A DNA stretch of 64,000 nt from Eutreptiella sp. 'Long Island Sound 2002' (taxonomy: Eukaryota; Euglenozoa; Euglenophyceae; Eutreptiales; Eutreptiaceae). The number at the start of each line of letters is the position of its first letter. Position 1 is the stretch's first letter. A program made the translations under genes and the position numbers. The stretch covers positions 81,133,918 to 81,197,917 of the forward strand of contig OZ038382.1 in the NCBI GenBank assembly GCA_964036045.1, given 5' to 3'. The notes beneath the pieces are model-generated. The model had not been told where the DNA came from and did not search any database. It saw only the letters and a program-made list of their open reading frames with translations. Below, one piece after another: positions 14,930 to 25,666 of this stretch.

Positions 14930-15450
14930 ATTATATATCCAGAGCGGGGTTGTACACCACCTCAATGAAATATTTCCAGAGGGGGGGTGTATACCACTTC
15001 AATGGAATAATTATCCAGAGGGGGGGCCGTACACCACCTCGGTGGAATATTTATCCATAGGGGGGGGGGGGCACACCACCTCAGTGGAATATTTATTCAC
15101 AGGGGGGGTGTACACCACCTCAGTGGGATATTTATCCAGAGGGGGGGTGTATACCACCTCAATTGAATATTTATCCAGAGGTGGGGGTGTATACCACTTC
15201 AATGGAATATTTTTTCCAGAGGGGGGGTGTACACCACCTCAATGGAATATTAATCCAAAGGGGGGTTGTACACCACCTCAATGGCATATATATCCAGAGG
15301 GGGTGTACACCACCTCAACGGAATATTTATCCAGAAGGGGGGTGCATACCACTTCAATGGAACATTTATCCAGGGGGGGGGGTGTACACCACCTCAGTGG
15401 AATATTTATCCAGAGGGGGGCGTACACCACCTCAGTGGAATATTTTCCCC
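14930..15450. repeat. 39-bp minisatellite (about 13 copies)
   Basis: Imperfect tandem units of about 39 bp begin near 14933, 14972, 15011, 15050, 15091, 15131, 15169, 15210, 15250, 15289, 15326, 15366 and 15406. The unit consists of TTATCCAGAG, a G run, TGTACACCACCTC, then AATGGAATAT. G-run length differs between units. Because 39 is divisible by three, long proline-rich or glycine-rich frames are open on both strands; I treat these as by-products. The array abuts the 41-bp satellite directly. Confidence 0.95.
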
Positions 15451-15740
15451 GGCCTCCCATTTTCTTCAATGCCCCATTTTTCGACCCTGTTTTTTCTTTC
15501 GGGGGGGCGTGTTCCCCTGTGTTGCATGGTCTCCCATTCTTCCCAATCTTCCATTTTCACGATGGTTTTTCTTCTGGTGGGTGGCGTTGTGTGGGGGGGG
15601 AGACAGGAAGCAAGGAAGGGAGGGGGCGGGTACCACACTTTTATCAGACTTTTCCTGAGTTGTGTTCTATTTTATGTCCTTGACACGAGATGCCAAATCA
15701 GACTTCAGACTTCAAACTTTATACACATACTTGACCAACA
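15451..15740. other. Short unique linker
   Basis: This is single-copy-looking sequence between the minisatellite and the first LINE remnant. It has several G runs (near 15501-15507 and 15590-15600) and a purine-rich patch at 15601-15630. I see no coding signal or regulatory motif. Confidence 0.5.
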
Positions 15741-16474
15741 CTCCTTAGCCTTCTCCCCGCTCCATCTACGCCGCCACGCCGGACTGGTGTTTCTCTCGTG
15801 GAACATAGGCGGCGTGGCCGGCCACGTGGACTTCGTGATTCATGTCCTACTTGCCCTCGAGGTGGATTGCTTTGCACTGCAGGAGCTGTGGTCTTTTGAG
15901 CCTCTGCTGCAGGCCCTGCCGTCGAGCTACGCCTACCACACCAGTTCGGCCGAAGGCTGCGGAACGGGCTTCATGGTAGGCTGGCGTCGCTCCCTCCAAC
16001 ACCCGGCTACGAAACCCCGGGTGGAGCACGATGCCTGAGACCTCCTGGCCTCCACAGTGTGCCATCACACTCTCGGCTTCATCCTACTTTGTCTCTGTGC
16101 ACGTCCACCCCCATCTGAACTACAAGGCACGACGCGCTGTCCTACTCAACCTCAGCACCCTCGCCGCCTACCTGTACGCAGCCTTGGAGCTAATCGGCCG
16201 GGTTTTCAACATCTCCCGTGTGAGCTCCCGCAACCCACTCGCAGCCGCATGTCGGGGCACCGGCAGCATGCAGCGCTTCCGGCCAGCGTTCCCAGCTGAC
16301 CCCCCCACGCATTTGTCCTCCTCCCAAGGGGTTCACACAGCCACGTGCATTGACCACGTGTTCACCCGTGGTGCCCGATCCGTCCCCGATGCGGACGTCC
16401 TCCCCTCGCCCACCCCCCACAAGCCTCTCCTGGACACAGTAGAGCCCATGGAGGGCCTCACCGACGTACGCAGC
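15741..16474 (+). pseudogene. LINE remnant 1: endonuclease (EEP) domain, frameshifted
   Basis: The translation fits the apurinic-type endonuclease/exonuclease/phosphatase domain that opens the ORF2 of many non-LTR retrotransposons and nicks target DNA. A strand motif WNIGG lies at 15799-15813 and a LQE metal-binding motif at 15877-15885. After a frame change near 16030 come VHVHP, an FN-containing segment, and IDHVF at 16349-16363 followed by a HKPL end. The usual GDFN reads GRVFN and the expected SDH is lost, so catalysis is unlikely. The second frame ends in a TAG at 16472-16474 and continues in the same frame as the next segment. It is a decayed copy. Confidence 0.75.
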
Positions 16475-17835
16475 TAGCGCATGATCTGCTGGCGCCACGC
16501 GCCGCCGGGTACCCTCCCTCGCCTCGCTGCCCTGGTGGATCTCTTGTGGGGCTGGCTCTCCTCGTACCCTGTTGGCCCCAATGCCTACCACCTCTCTCTT
16601 TGGGCCGCTGCCCGTCGCCTCATCCCGCACCCCAGACCTCTCGACCACGTCCCGAGAGACCTCAGGCTCCGCTCAGCCACCCGCTCCGAGTCCGACATGG
16701 CGGACCTGCGCGAATTTCTTGCAAGCACAGCCGCGCGCCACGGCGTGGAACGCCCTGATGACGTCCGACGCGCCACCTCCATTACCTCAGCCACCAAGGG
16801 TGCCCTCTGCCGCCCCTCCAAACCTCTCCGCCCCTACAGCGGCATCCTGGACGACATCGGCTCCGCATTGTCCTCTCCCAGTGCCCGCCTTCAGGAAGGC
16901 CATGACCAGGCAGCCGCCACCACAGCTCATCGCGGCCACACCCTGGACCGCGACTTTCTCACAGCCACGCACGACCCGAACAAGTGGGACTCATACTTCG
17001 ACCCCATCGCGCACATTCCCGCCCCCCTGCTCGGCGACCTGCTTGCCGCATGGCTGGACCCCCGGGATCGCCAGCACCGTGCCCTCTACAACCGATCCGT
17101 CGCAGCAGGACCCGTCCTTCGGGACGACCGCGTCTGTGTATCCGTCACCACAGCCGGCTCCCTATTCGCGGGCCTGGACCAGTGCCCGCAGGCGCTCTTG
17201 CACCGTCTACGCCACGGCGGGGTCCAGGGAGTGCAGCACCAGCTCGAGCTTGTGGACGCCGGCATGGACTCCCTCCCCCCCGACTCCGTCACGATGGGCA
17301 TCGACAAGGGGAAACCCTTCCCCGACCTCTTCAAAGCCCACCGCCCCGTCACCCTCACCTCCCCCCGCACACGAACCGAGTCCCGCGCCGCCCGCACCAT
17401 GTTGGTGCAGTCCCTCGAGGTATCCGCCACCCTCCCCCCCGACACCTTCCGCTGCGGCATGCGGCCAGCGTTTCTAGCACTCTCTCTCCGGGCGGCCGTC
17501 TTCTCCAGCCTCGAGACCCACGGCACGGCGGCCATCACGGACTGGAACTCAGCCGATGCCTTCCTCCGCCAACAACGCGAGAACTGCACCCCCCTCCACA
17601 GCATCCTCCAGCTACCTTGCGATTTCGGCCCATGGGCCGTTAAATACTATGGGCGCCTCGCAGCCGCAGCCCAGCGCACCTCCCTACAGGTTTCGGTCCT
17701 CCCCGACTCCTCCATCAGCGCCATGCCCATCCACTACGACACCGACCCCACCGTCCTGCACGCCCACCAGCACTTCATTGTCTCCACAGACGCCGCCCTC
17801 CACCGGTGCTTGGGTGGCGGGGGCGTAGTGTTCTA
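16475..17835 (+). pseudogene. LINE remnant 1: linker and reverse transcriptase fingers/palm
   Basis: The frame that holds the end of the endonuclease continues past one TAG for about 450 codons. After a variable linker it shows the order expected of a LINE reverse transcriptase: RPVTL near 17342, a FRCGMRP segment resembling the GF.PGR block, then ITDWNSADAF at 17534-17563. That last segment matches motif A, with Asp and the AF pair. The catalytic YADD motif C does not follow. A segment near 17770-17830 (VSTDAAL then GGGGVVFY) faintly resembles the first strands of an RNase H fold. Coding similarity stops near 17835, where the opposite strand takes over. No ATG start is evident. Confidence 0.65.
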
Positions 17836-18560
17836 TGCCCCGGGCAGTAGGCCCGGGTCTGAATGGCTAGGTCCTCGATGTGCTCGGGGGGGACGCCGAC
17901 GCCCGAGGCAATGAAGTCTAGTTGGGAGAGGACGAAGGTCCACAGGGAGCGTAGCGCCAGGATGGTGTTCGTGGGGACGGCTACGACACGGAGGCACATA
18001 CGTTGGACCTGCTTGGCGAGGTCGGTATGGGACTGAGGGGGCTGCAACGCATGGGACACTGGGATGCCAGCAACCTGCCTGGAACGCTCGAGGAGCTGAG
18101 GTAACGGGCCGACGTGCGAGCTAGCAGGCCCCGGGAGCAAGTGGCTTGTGTGTAAGTGAGGAGGAGGCGGCATGCTGTGCGCAGGGGTGGGTGGGGGCAG
18201 CCTGGGCCTCCGTAGCGGGGGGGAAGGGAGAGGAGCGCGCGGGATACCCAGCAGGGAAGGCCCAGGATATGACGGTACCACACCTCGTAGTGGGCTTGAA
18301 AGTGAAGGAGGCTCGGGGTGAGGCTCCGCCAAATGAGCTGGAGAATGGCGAGCTTGGGGGGAAACCGGGTGTAGGCGTGGTGGAGCGCGGAGGTGCCGTT
18401 GAGGGCGGATGTAAGGCTCCCTCGCCATCCCTGCAGGAGGTGCAGAGCCACTAGGCGGGCCAGCCACTTCATGCCTGCGGGGGTGGCCCACACGCGCAGA
18501 CCGTACTAGGTGCGGAGGCGTCCCGCCCAGCATGACACCGAGGACACACACTTGCTGGCC
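17836..18560 (-). pseudogene. LINE remnant 1: reverse transcriptase C-terminal part, inverted
   Basis: On the minus strand a frame of about 170 codons (18493 to 17981) reads LGLPCWVSRALLSLPP and then RYGGPGCP (around 18200-18220). This is the conserved LINE segment in which a run of Leu/Pro residues precedes GGLG.P. A second minus frame covers 18120-17840 (FVLSQLDFIASG, PPEHIEDL). It is oriented opposite to the endonuclease and palm just upstream and to the zinc-knuckle part just downstream, so this block sits as an in-place inversion. Frameshifts separate its pieces. Confidence 0.65.
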
Positions 18561-18639
18561 CTCCTCAATCGCGAGGCCCACCAGCTTGCCGCCTGTGGTG
18601 CCTGATCCCCTGCCCCATGGACTGCCCCCCTCCGCCAGC

Positions 18640-19371
18640 ACCTCCCCTCGCCCTTGCTGATGTACTACCGCGGAGCCCTGCTGTTGGTGCCACAGCTTGG
18701 TCTGGACCAGGCGTATGACGATGCCGCGGCAGCGGCCTATTTCACCGGCTGCCGTGGCTCATGTCTCCGACCCGATGGGAACCCCTTCTACAACCTCTTG
18801 GAATCTGACAAGCTGCCCACGCGCGCTATCAAGCGCACGCTGGCGTACCGGGTATTGGAATGGCAGCCGCCCCCAGACCCCAACATCGCCATGGAGTGCC
18901 ATTTCTGCGGTCTCTGAGCACCAGCTTTGGAGACACGTCCGCAGCCGCTGCCCCGCCGCGTACCTGCACCTCATCAACGCCCGAGCACGAGTCCTCCTCG
19001 ATGTATCCCCGACCTGTGGAGCAGCCGTCACCGCTCAGGGGATTCTCCTCGACCGCGACCAACGTCCTATACTACAATGCTCGTGGGATGCGCACTACAT
19101 GACGGAGCATGCCGCTGACGGCAGCGTACTCATGCTATCCCGCCTGTGGTACCACATGCTCGGAAGCGGCCCATCCGACCTCTCCGCCGCCGCTAGGCCC
19201 CGTGCAACACGAGTGGTAGTAAGCATGTTGGCCCAGCCTGCACTGGCACCACCTGTGGTGCTGGCCCTCTGGGCCTTGATGCCACACCCGCTGTGTGCCC
19301 CAGACCGGCCCCCGCCGCAGCCCCCAGCCGTCACCATCCGTGACCCTCAGGGCTACATGCCCTGGATATAA
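18640..19371 (+). pseudogene. LINE remnant 1: C-terminal zinc-knuckle region, frameshifted
   Basis: The first frame (to a TGA at 18915-18917) ends in ECHFCGL, with the two Cys codons at 18897 and 18906. A +1 shift continues as SEHQLWRHVRSRCP and then about 150 codons to 19371. Together they make the C-x2-C...H...C motif typical of LINE ORF2 C-termini, a presumed RNA/DNA-binding knuckle. Upstream are LPTRAIKR and AYRVLEW, which I do not recognise. The frame break inside the knuckle makes this non-functional. Confidence 0.6.
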
Positions 19372-20321
19372 TCCCTGGCGACGGCCTACATGGTGCAGGG
19401 CTTGGTGTCGTGGTACGTGTGCAGGGCAGGCTTGCTGCATTTTTCACTGCCTGTTGAGCCGCACTGGCACAGAAGACCGCCAGTGCGCCTTATAATATCT
19501 CCGCCGGAGACCATGTTCCGGGCGCTCGCGCTATTGGCAAACTCTAATGGGCAGCCCCCAGGTGCTCGCGTGGCCTTGCTTACGTCTGTACCTCCTGGGA
19601 ACCACGCCCTGACACTCCCTCTGCCTCTACAACCGTTTGCCCTAGGCCCATTGTGGCTGTACGCCACTGCCGGTGTGGGGCCACCGCTGGGCCCTCCAGC
19701 CCGCAACTGGGCCCACGCAGCGCACTGCCAGCGCGTATCTAAGACGACTCCTGGTTCTTCCACGTGCCCAGAGAGGCACACGTAAGACGAGTAACTCACC
19801 CCGCCCCTATGCACCCACCCCTGCAAACAGAGCCCGCCGCCGCAGGTACGGGCCCAGGCCCAGAACAACCAACAGCAGCAAGAGAAGCCGACAACACCGG
19901 AGCAGCACCGGCGCATGCGGGCAGGGCCAGGCGCGGCACAGCCGTGTGACCCGTCATGCCTCACAAGCGCCACCGGCGTGCACGCCCCGCCCTCCCGCCC
20001 TGCGCGCCCCACACACACAGGCACGGCGGCATATCCCTCCCGCATGTGCCACCGCGGGGTACGGGGGCGGTCAAAAGTCCGGCAGGCCTTGGGACAACCG
20101 CGATTCGCCTACCCAGTTGTGTCAGCACCAGGACTTGTGCAGACCGTGGGCCTGGGCGTCCGGCACAGGCCTTAACCCAAACCCAAACCCAAACCCTGCC
20201 CGGGGGACCAGCACGACCCCCGGGTTGCCATGGCACGCAATCCCTACGTCCCCTCGCCATGGAGCCCTCCAGCCGATCCACACCGGTACCACCCGTACTT
20301 CGGACACCCCCCAAGGGACCG
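19372..20321. other. GC-rich stretch without assignable gene
   Basis: This lies between the two LINE remnants. An ATG-initiated frame of 131 codons runs 19390-19785 on the plus strand and longer frames overlap it, but none shows a recognisable motif, and high GC opens frames by chance. It may be the 5' leader or 3' tail of the flanking LINEs. A short CCCAAA run lies at 20174-20196. Confidence 0.3.
20174..20196. repeat. Short CCCAAA repeat
   Basis: About three and a half copies of the hexamer CCCAAA (complement TTTGGG). It resembles, but is not identical to, plant-type CCCTAAA telomere repeats. It is too short to call an interstitial telomere. Confidence 0.6.
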
Positions 20322-20910
20322 CTAGGTCAAGAGGCGACAACCCGCAACGAGGACGTCCCCGGCGGGGTGTCGTTGCTCCGCCACTCCCACATTGATGGAG
20401 TCCCCAAAATGTCGGATATACACCTTGGTGCATGTACCCCCAGCTCCACGCCCAGGCAGTGGCGCCTGGCTCCCACGACACCCCCGGACATAGCCCTTTT
20501 CATCCCACCCCCGTACGCCCTCCACATGTGTTTACACCTGCCAGCGGGGGTGCAGTACTACCAGGCATGCAGTCTTGCGGACACGTGGCCCCCCGATACC
20601 TCGTCGGTTGTAGGGGCGGTACACTACGTGCAAGTATCTGGCTCACACCAGATACAGTTCTGCCCCTCCCTCATCCTCCCCGAACACCACCATGTCGTCC
20701 TCCTGCCCTCGTTGCACAACCTTGTCTCTCTTACGGCCACCGGCCTTACCCGTGCCAGTCTCCTATTGCTAGCGGCCGCGTACCAACCCCAACACCTCCG
20801 AAAGTGGGTCCGGGGCCTGCCCCGCGCCCCCCCTGACCCCGTTGCTCGCTGGTTGCGTCAGCAACCTACAATTTACCATCCAGCCACATGCGATACCCCG
20901 CTCCCGGACC
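20322..20910 (+). pseudogene. LINE remnant 2: region upstream of the endonuclease
   Basis: One plus frame stays open from before 20322 into the endonuclease start at 20925. The stretch is Pro/Leu/His-rich (FIPPPYALHMCLHLP, LTRASLLLLAAAYQP) and has no motif I know. Its continuity with the endonuclease suggests it is the N-terminal part of the same LINE protein. An ATG at 20409 could start it but is not specially supported. Confidence 0.35.
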
Positions 20911-21660
20911 ATTCTCAGTCCCCCCTCGACATTTTTACCCCGAACGTGCAAAGGTCCCTAAGGCCCCTGCGGGCCCTCGACGTGCTGCTACGGGAGTATC
21001 AGTACCCCTTGACTCGACATGTCCAAGAGTCCGGGCCTCTCGTCCTCCGGACGGTACACCCCCTCTATCACACCATCTAGGCCTCCGCTAAGGTTGCTGG
21101 CAGGTGTCCCACCCCGCCATATCGAGCCGGAGACCTGCACGTCAGTAGCTATTGTGCCTACCCCACGGGTCATGCGCTCATTGCGCACTTCGTGGCTGCG
21201 ATGTGACCCAGTGCCACGCCAACGTGTACCTCCCCGCCGACAGCGACCTCGAAGTCCTCCAAGAAATTCCTGAGTAGGTGTACCCCGACCTCCTCCTCAC
21301 GCCCACACGGGTCGTTGTGTTGGCACGTGACAGAAGATCTGAACGCCAATGCCGTTGGGCCCCCTACCTCCCGGTGGCGCCTGTCCCCCTCTGTGACCTC
21401 GTCTTGCCCACACAGGCGCGCCTTGGGTTACGCCGCCAGAGCTCCCTTGCTGAGGCCCCCACGTGGGTGAGCTTGCAAGGCTTCGTGGGCACCCTAGACC
21501 ACATTTTCCTCCGGTGCCCCTCGGAAGCCGCCCACTCCACCGAGGTGCGCTCCAATTCCAACTTCCCCTGCGACCACCTGCCGGTAGTGGCTACCCTCCA
21601 TGGTGTGCCCCCCGTGCCTCAACACATATGCCCGTCGAAAAGAGGCCGTTTCCCAGTTCC
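20911..21660 (+). pseudogene. LINE remnant 2: endonuclease (EEP) domain, multiple frameshifts
   Basis: Pieces in three frames line up with the endonuclease/exonuclease/phosphatase fold. LDIFTPNVQRS at 20925-20957 is the first strand with Asn, and HVQESG near 21020 carries the Gln-Glu metal motif. RAGDLHVSSYCAYP follows near 21130. GTLDHIFL (LDHIF at 21494-21508) then CDHLPVV (Asp codon at 21572) match the C-terminal D-H-.-P motif. Stops and shifts near 21078 and 21274 break it. The motifs are closer to the consensus than in remnant 1, so the two are different copies or subfamilies. Confidence 0.7.
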
Positions 21661-21694
21661 CCGGAAGCCCCGACGGCACGTAGGACCTCTGCGC

Positions 21695-21708
21695 GGGGGG
21701 GGGGGGGG
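21695..21708. repeat. G14 homopolymer
   Basis: A run of fourteen G lies at the boundary between the plus-strand endonuclease and the minus-strand reverse transcriptase block of LINE remnant 2. Read on the minus strand it is C14, giving a proline run. Confidence 0.95.
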
Positions 21709-22590
21709 TGGATGGAAATGTCGCATTGGTGGCATAGGGCGAGAAACCGGTCATGGTCGGTGGGGTCGGCGGCAGGGCGCAGCTCGAGGTCTGCGGTGAG
21801 GCACGGTTGCCAGGGATGGAAACGCCAAAGGGCAGTGAGGAGCCCATGTCGTGTAGAGATCGGACCAAGGGGTGTTGGTGATTGAGGTTGTCGGAAATAA
21901 ACAGTGAGGAAGTTGGCGTATCGTGTAACCGGAGCTAGGGGGATGCCGATTCCTCCTTCCGGGACGTCCCGGAGGAAAAGGGCGAAGGCAACAAGGGTTC
22001 AGCCTACGGCGGCCCACATGGGCGAGGCGGCCATGGCGTCCAGGATACGCATGGCACGTAAGAGGGGGGCCGAACACCCCCCCTTCACATGATGTCCCTA
22101 TCCTCCTCCGAGCCCGAAGTAGAGGGCACACATGCGTGGATGATCACAGGCCACCGCGACACGGGCGACACGCAAAGGTCAGGGTGGCCGCGTGTGGTTT
22201 TCCGCCCCACCCCCCCCGACGAGCACAACCCCTCTGATTGCCCGTTGTCACGCAATTCCCGCCACCATGCCCACGTTTTCTTGGATCCCGGAGAACTACG
22301 GCACGATGCTTCATGGTGCCCAAAGTCCCGACGATGTGGTGCAGCCGTGGCCGTCTTCTACTCCAATACACTGTGGTTCTAAATATACCCCGTCAGCATC
22401 CCCGTGACAGTGGATAACGCCTACTCAGCGGAGTTGTACACGGCATGGGTTGCCCTCTCCGCCTGAGGTTCCTCTACTTACCCTACCTTCACCTTCCAAG
22501 CCAGCTCGTGGCTTTTAGCCGACTGTAAAGGGTGCATAACGGCTCAAGAGGGGCGACAAGAGCCAGGCGACTGATTACAAGCAGACCTGC
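21709..22590 (-). pseudogene. LINE remnant 2: reverse transcriptase C-terminal part, inverted
   Basis: The minus strand reads EGGIGIPLAPVTRYANFL around 21960-21905, then a hydrophobic stretch, LLTALWRFHP and HDRFLALCHQC. This is the GGLG.P segment of LINE reverse transcriptases. It parallels the minus-strand block of remnant 1, which reads YGGPGCPHPPLRTACRLLL. Upstream on the minus strand (22371-22000) coding is blurred by frameshifts. As in remnant 1, the block is opposite in orientation to its neighbours on both sides. Its upstream limit is uncertain. Confidence 0.6.
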
Positions 22591-22689
22591 TCCGTGCATG
22601 CAGCGCGTTAGCTATCGGTCAACCACCTCCTCGCCACCTCTACTCCAACATCGCTAGAACCTAGCTCGACACCCTGCCGGACCCGGTTG

Positions 22690-23717
22690 ATGAAGCCGGA
22701 GGGCTCTCCGCTCCCGGCCACGGTGGGATGGCTGGCCCCCATAAAGGAGCCCCGGATCTGCTTCTCCCATGCTGGCCTCCAAGTCCACGACGCCCTCCCC
22801 CATGCCCGCCGAGCCCTTCTTGTCTCCCACCACACCTCCTCCGGATCCCCTCCAGCGCAACGCAACTCTGCCCTCGCCGAATACAACACCGCATTCAGTA
22901 ATTGCATCCTCTCGTGGGGCGACCACTTGGCTACCACTGGCCTTCGCCTTTTCCTGCCCCCCCCCCCCCCGGGACACTCCTTGCCCCCTCTGTCTCCAGC
23001 CTGCCCCTAGTGACCATGTCTTATCCTGCCCGCTTGACCCTCTGCTCCGCGCCCACTACCATCGGTGGATCGCAGCCTGGCTCTGGCAGAGATGTCATGC
23101 TTGGCGCCAGTGTGCGTCCACGGCTTGGGGGGTCGTCATCTTTTGGGGCAAGGAGCCTTTCCTGCTAGCCGCTGACGGCTCCCCGGCCCACGGCTCCCTC
23201 CCTACCTATACCGTCGGGCGCCTTGGTACTATCTCCTCACCGCGCCGGGAAGCCATCCAGCACCGGGGGTTACAACCAGCCAACCTACGCCGCCTCCTCT
23301 GCGACGTGGCTCTCACCACCATCCTCCAGCACAAGCGGCACGCGGTGCCCGTCCTGCAACTACACCCCCCAAAAGGGGGGCCATGTGTACAAGACCCTCT
23401 TTAATGACCCTCCACCACAGTGGTCCCACGTCGCCAACGGGTTCTGGACACCCGCTGTCACTGAGTGGCCGGCGTGGGACGTCATCCTCGGCCTATGGTT
23501 GTCGGGAGACCTCGTCCTGACCCCCGACGTGCTGTGCACCATGGCCACCCGTCAAAGACGCAGCCAATACCGAGTCCTTTATGTACACTTCAAGTACAAC
23601 CAACTCCCGAAGTACACGCGAGAAGAAATTGAAATGGGGGTACATGACGTGGTCATCCTGGACCGTCTTAGCCGGCACGGGCTTGCCCCCCTTTTCCCGG
23701 ACCGACGCCACCTCTAG
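22690..23717 (+). pseudogene. LINE remnant 2: C-terminal zinc-knuckle region
   Basis: A first frame (22690-23008) ends shortly after the knuckle start. An overlapping frame reads PCPLCLQPAPSDHVLSCP with Cys codons at 22982 and 22991, His at 23015 and Cys at 23027, the C-x2-C...H...C signature of LINE ORF2 ends. A further frame (23223-23717) reads WPAWDVILGLWLSGDLV and a basic tail to a TAG. Three frames cover one apparent protein, so the copy is broken. Its position matches the plus-strand tail of remnant 1. Confidence 0.6.
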
Positions 23718-24290
23718 GCCGTCCATTACGGTGGCGAAGGATGGAGCCTGCAGGTTGGCCTCTATGGAGATAAGATCCCCTCTTGGTCTGCCACACTTCA
23801 TTGAGCCTACTGGGCCATCCGCAATGCCGCATCCCATGGCCCTTGGACGGTCTACAAGGTTGTGCAGGTTGCTCTGGGTCGGCCCTCCCCGTGGCCCTAT
23901 CCATGTGCGTGATCCTGTCCTCGGCCTTGCGCTCCTGAATCGTTCCGGTGCCGCGCTTAGTCGAGCCTGACCACGCTCCTTGTCTGGCGACATTCTAAGT
24001 CGCGGTTGATGCCCCAAGAAGACCCGCGCCTTCATGTCTGATCGTTTCGGGGACGCTTACTCGGGTGGATCCCTGGCTTTTGGGCGGTCGGTGACGAGGA
24101 CCAGCAGGCTGATCGGACCGTGGGGTTGTCGTACACCGGTGCTGGGACCCGGACGGCTTGCCGGGAGGAGCGACCCTGAGGGTTGTGCGACGAGATCCAT
24201 CTTGCTCTTGCGGAGGTAAGACGGAGGACTCACCTAGCTGGTCTGCGTGGGAAGCCCCGTGGGACACTCCTCAGGCCCATCATCCATGGA
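23718..24290. other. Probable LINE 3' region, no intact gene
   Basis: This is GC-rich sequence after the zinc-knuckle frame. Plus-strand fragments such as AYWAIRNAASHGPW are open between stops, but no domain is assignable. It probably belongs to the 3' part of LINE remnant 2. Confidence 0.3.
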
Positions 24291-24299
24291 ACCACGGCA

Positions 24300-24395
24300 A
24301 GCGCTCCACCTCCCCCCCCCCCCACCCTCTTCTACCACCCCCCTTTACCCCCCCCCCTACACCCCCTTTTACCCCCCCCCTACCCCCTGCGTACC
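24300..24395. repeat. C-rich polypyrimidine tract
   Basis: C runs are separated by TTTTA, TA and TCTTC, close to the point where GC content falls sharply. It might be the end of the LINE remnant, or simple sequence. Confidence 0.85.
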
Positions 24396-24513
24396 TCCAA
24401 GGTAGGGGTGGGGGGCGATTTCGTGCGATACATGCCCGAAGGTTAGTGATTTTTTGTGGAGAGGAGTGCTTTGTACACTTGTGGCGACCTTTCTGCAGCT
24501 AGGGGCAAGGTGG

Positions 24514-24903
24514 TCAAAAGTCATGGGCATTGCATTTGTGTTTAAGCATTTCATATGCAATGGGCACTATTATATACGATTTTGCAACAGGTTCATTGAA
24601 AAACGGGAAGGCTTGGATAATCATTTGAAACACTTGCTTGTTGGTGCCTGGTTGTGTGTGCATTGCAATCCCATAGTCCAAGCTAGCCCAACTCTCTTTC
24701 GCTGGCACCCCAACGTTTGTAACATAACCACCCAAAAAAAGGAGGTTAAATGCAAAAATCAAGCCAAAGATAATTTGGTTTTCGGCGCAGTCAACCAAAA
24801 ACAACAAAACGGCAAAGCTGCCAATCTGCACCCCACACAAAAAAATCGCAAATATTGAATGCCTTTTCCCTATTTGGGTTGCTATTGCAAAATTTTTAGG
24901 CAA
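24514..24903 (-). CDS. Hypothetical small membrane protein (possible exon)
   Basis: A minus-strand frame of 129 codons (open a little further upstream to a TAG) holds two strongly hydrophobic stretches. SIFAIFLCGVQIG to VLLFLV is followed by IIFGLIFAFNLLFLGGYV, suggesting two transmembrane helices in the N-terminal half. The C-terminal half is polar (VPAKESWASLDYG, MLKHKCNAHDF). The only in-frame start is TTG, so it would have to be an internal exon or a decayed gene. A 134-codon plus frame overlaps it (24454-24858) and looks less protein-like. I do not recognise the family. Confidence 0.25.
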   Translation of the reverse strand: MPKNFAIATQIGKRHSIFAIFLCGVQIGSFAVLLFLVDCAENQIIFGLIFAFNLLFLGGYVTNVGVPAKESWASLDYGIAMHTQPGTNKQVFQMIIQAFPFFNEPVAKSYIIVPIAYEMLKHKCNAHDF

Positions 24904-24999
24904 ATAAATTTCAAACTATCCAACATGTAAATTAGTGTTTCGCAAAGCGTTACTATTGGCACGGTACCCATATTTCTCCCTGTTTCTTGAGATCGCCTT

Positions 25000-25440
25000 G
25001 TATTTCCACTATATTTCAGATGTCTCAACATTTCCCCCAATTTTCTAACCCCCAACCATTTGCCACGTGTTTGCTTTTGTTTGGCATTTACCCTCATCCC
25101 CTCAATTTTTTTTTCTCTTCCCAAGTTTTCCTGTGTCCACATTATGCAACATTCGTTGTTACTTCCGTGGTCCCCCTCAAAAATTTTGTGTTTCACTTGA
25201 TTCCTCGACTTTTTGTTGTATTTTTTTTCGTATTGTTCCCAATTTTACACATATTCGTATGCGTTTTTGCATATTTCCCTGCATTCTTTCAACTTCCCCC
25301 ACACCTGTTAGGTTTTGCCACCGCCAACCCCCCAATTCACCATATTTCCACATTTCCCCAATATCCACGCTTCCACCCAGCTTACCCCATATTTCCCCTT
25401 GTTTCCCACTATCACCCCCCCCCCCCCCGCGCGCGAGCAC
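25000..25440. repeat. Pyrimidine-rich low-complexity region
   Basis: The stretch is rich in TTTCCC, CCATATTTCC and CCCAATTTT words and ends in a C run at 25417-25429. Long frames here (plus 24987-25511, minus 25177-25446) have composition-driven Phe/Pro or Gly/Lys content. I do not call them genes. AATAAA occurs at 25536. Confidence 0.5.
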
Positions 25441-25666
25441 ACCCAAGACCTCATTTGGTTAATCTGCACTTCCTTTTCGATTGTTGTTTGGGCGCCATGT
25501 TTGTTGACTAACATCCTACCTTGTTTGTTCGGGAGAATAAAGACACACACATGGTTCCTGTGCTTTGTGCGGCCACCCACAACTGGGGTGGCTTGCACAC
25601 CAATACCGCATTAATTGACTTAGCCCCAATACTTTGTCACGAATGTGCTTGCTTCATGTACCAACA

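Noticed and set aside
14910-15683. Long open frames (up to 257-291 codons) across the 39-bp minisatellite
   Set aside because: The unit length is a multiple of three and lacks stops in several frames on both strands, so openness is automatic; composition is repeat-driven.
17775-18641. 288-codon minus ORF taken as a single protein
   Set aside because: Only its last part resembles reverse transcriptase sequence; the Pro/Ser-rich remainder is out of frame with the GGPG-containing frame, so I treat the region as a frameshifted remnant.
20174-20196. Interstitial telomere
   Set aside because: Only about 3.5 hexamers of CCCAAA; too short and not a confirmed telomere motif.
24987-25511. 174-codon plus ORF rich in Phe and Pro
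   Set aside because: It lies in a pyrimidine-rich low-complexity tract, which opens such frames by composition; no motif is visible.
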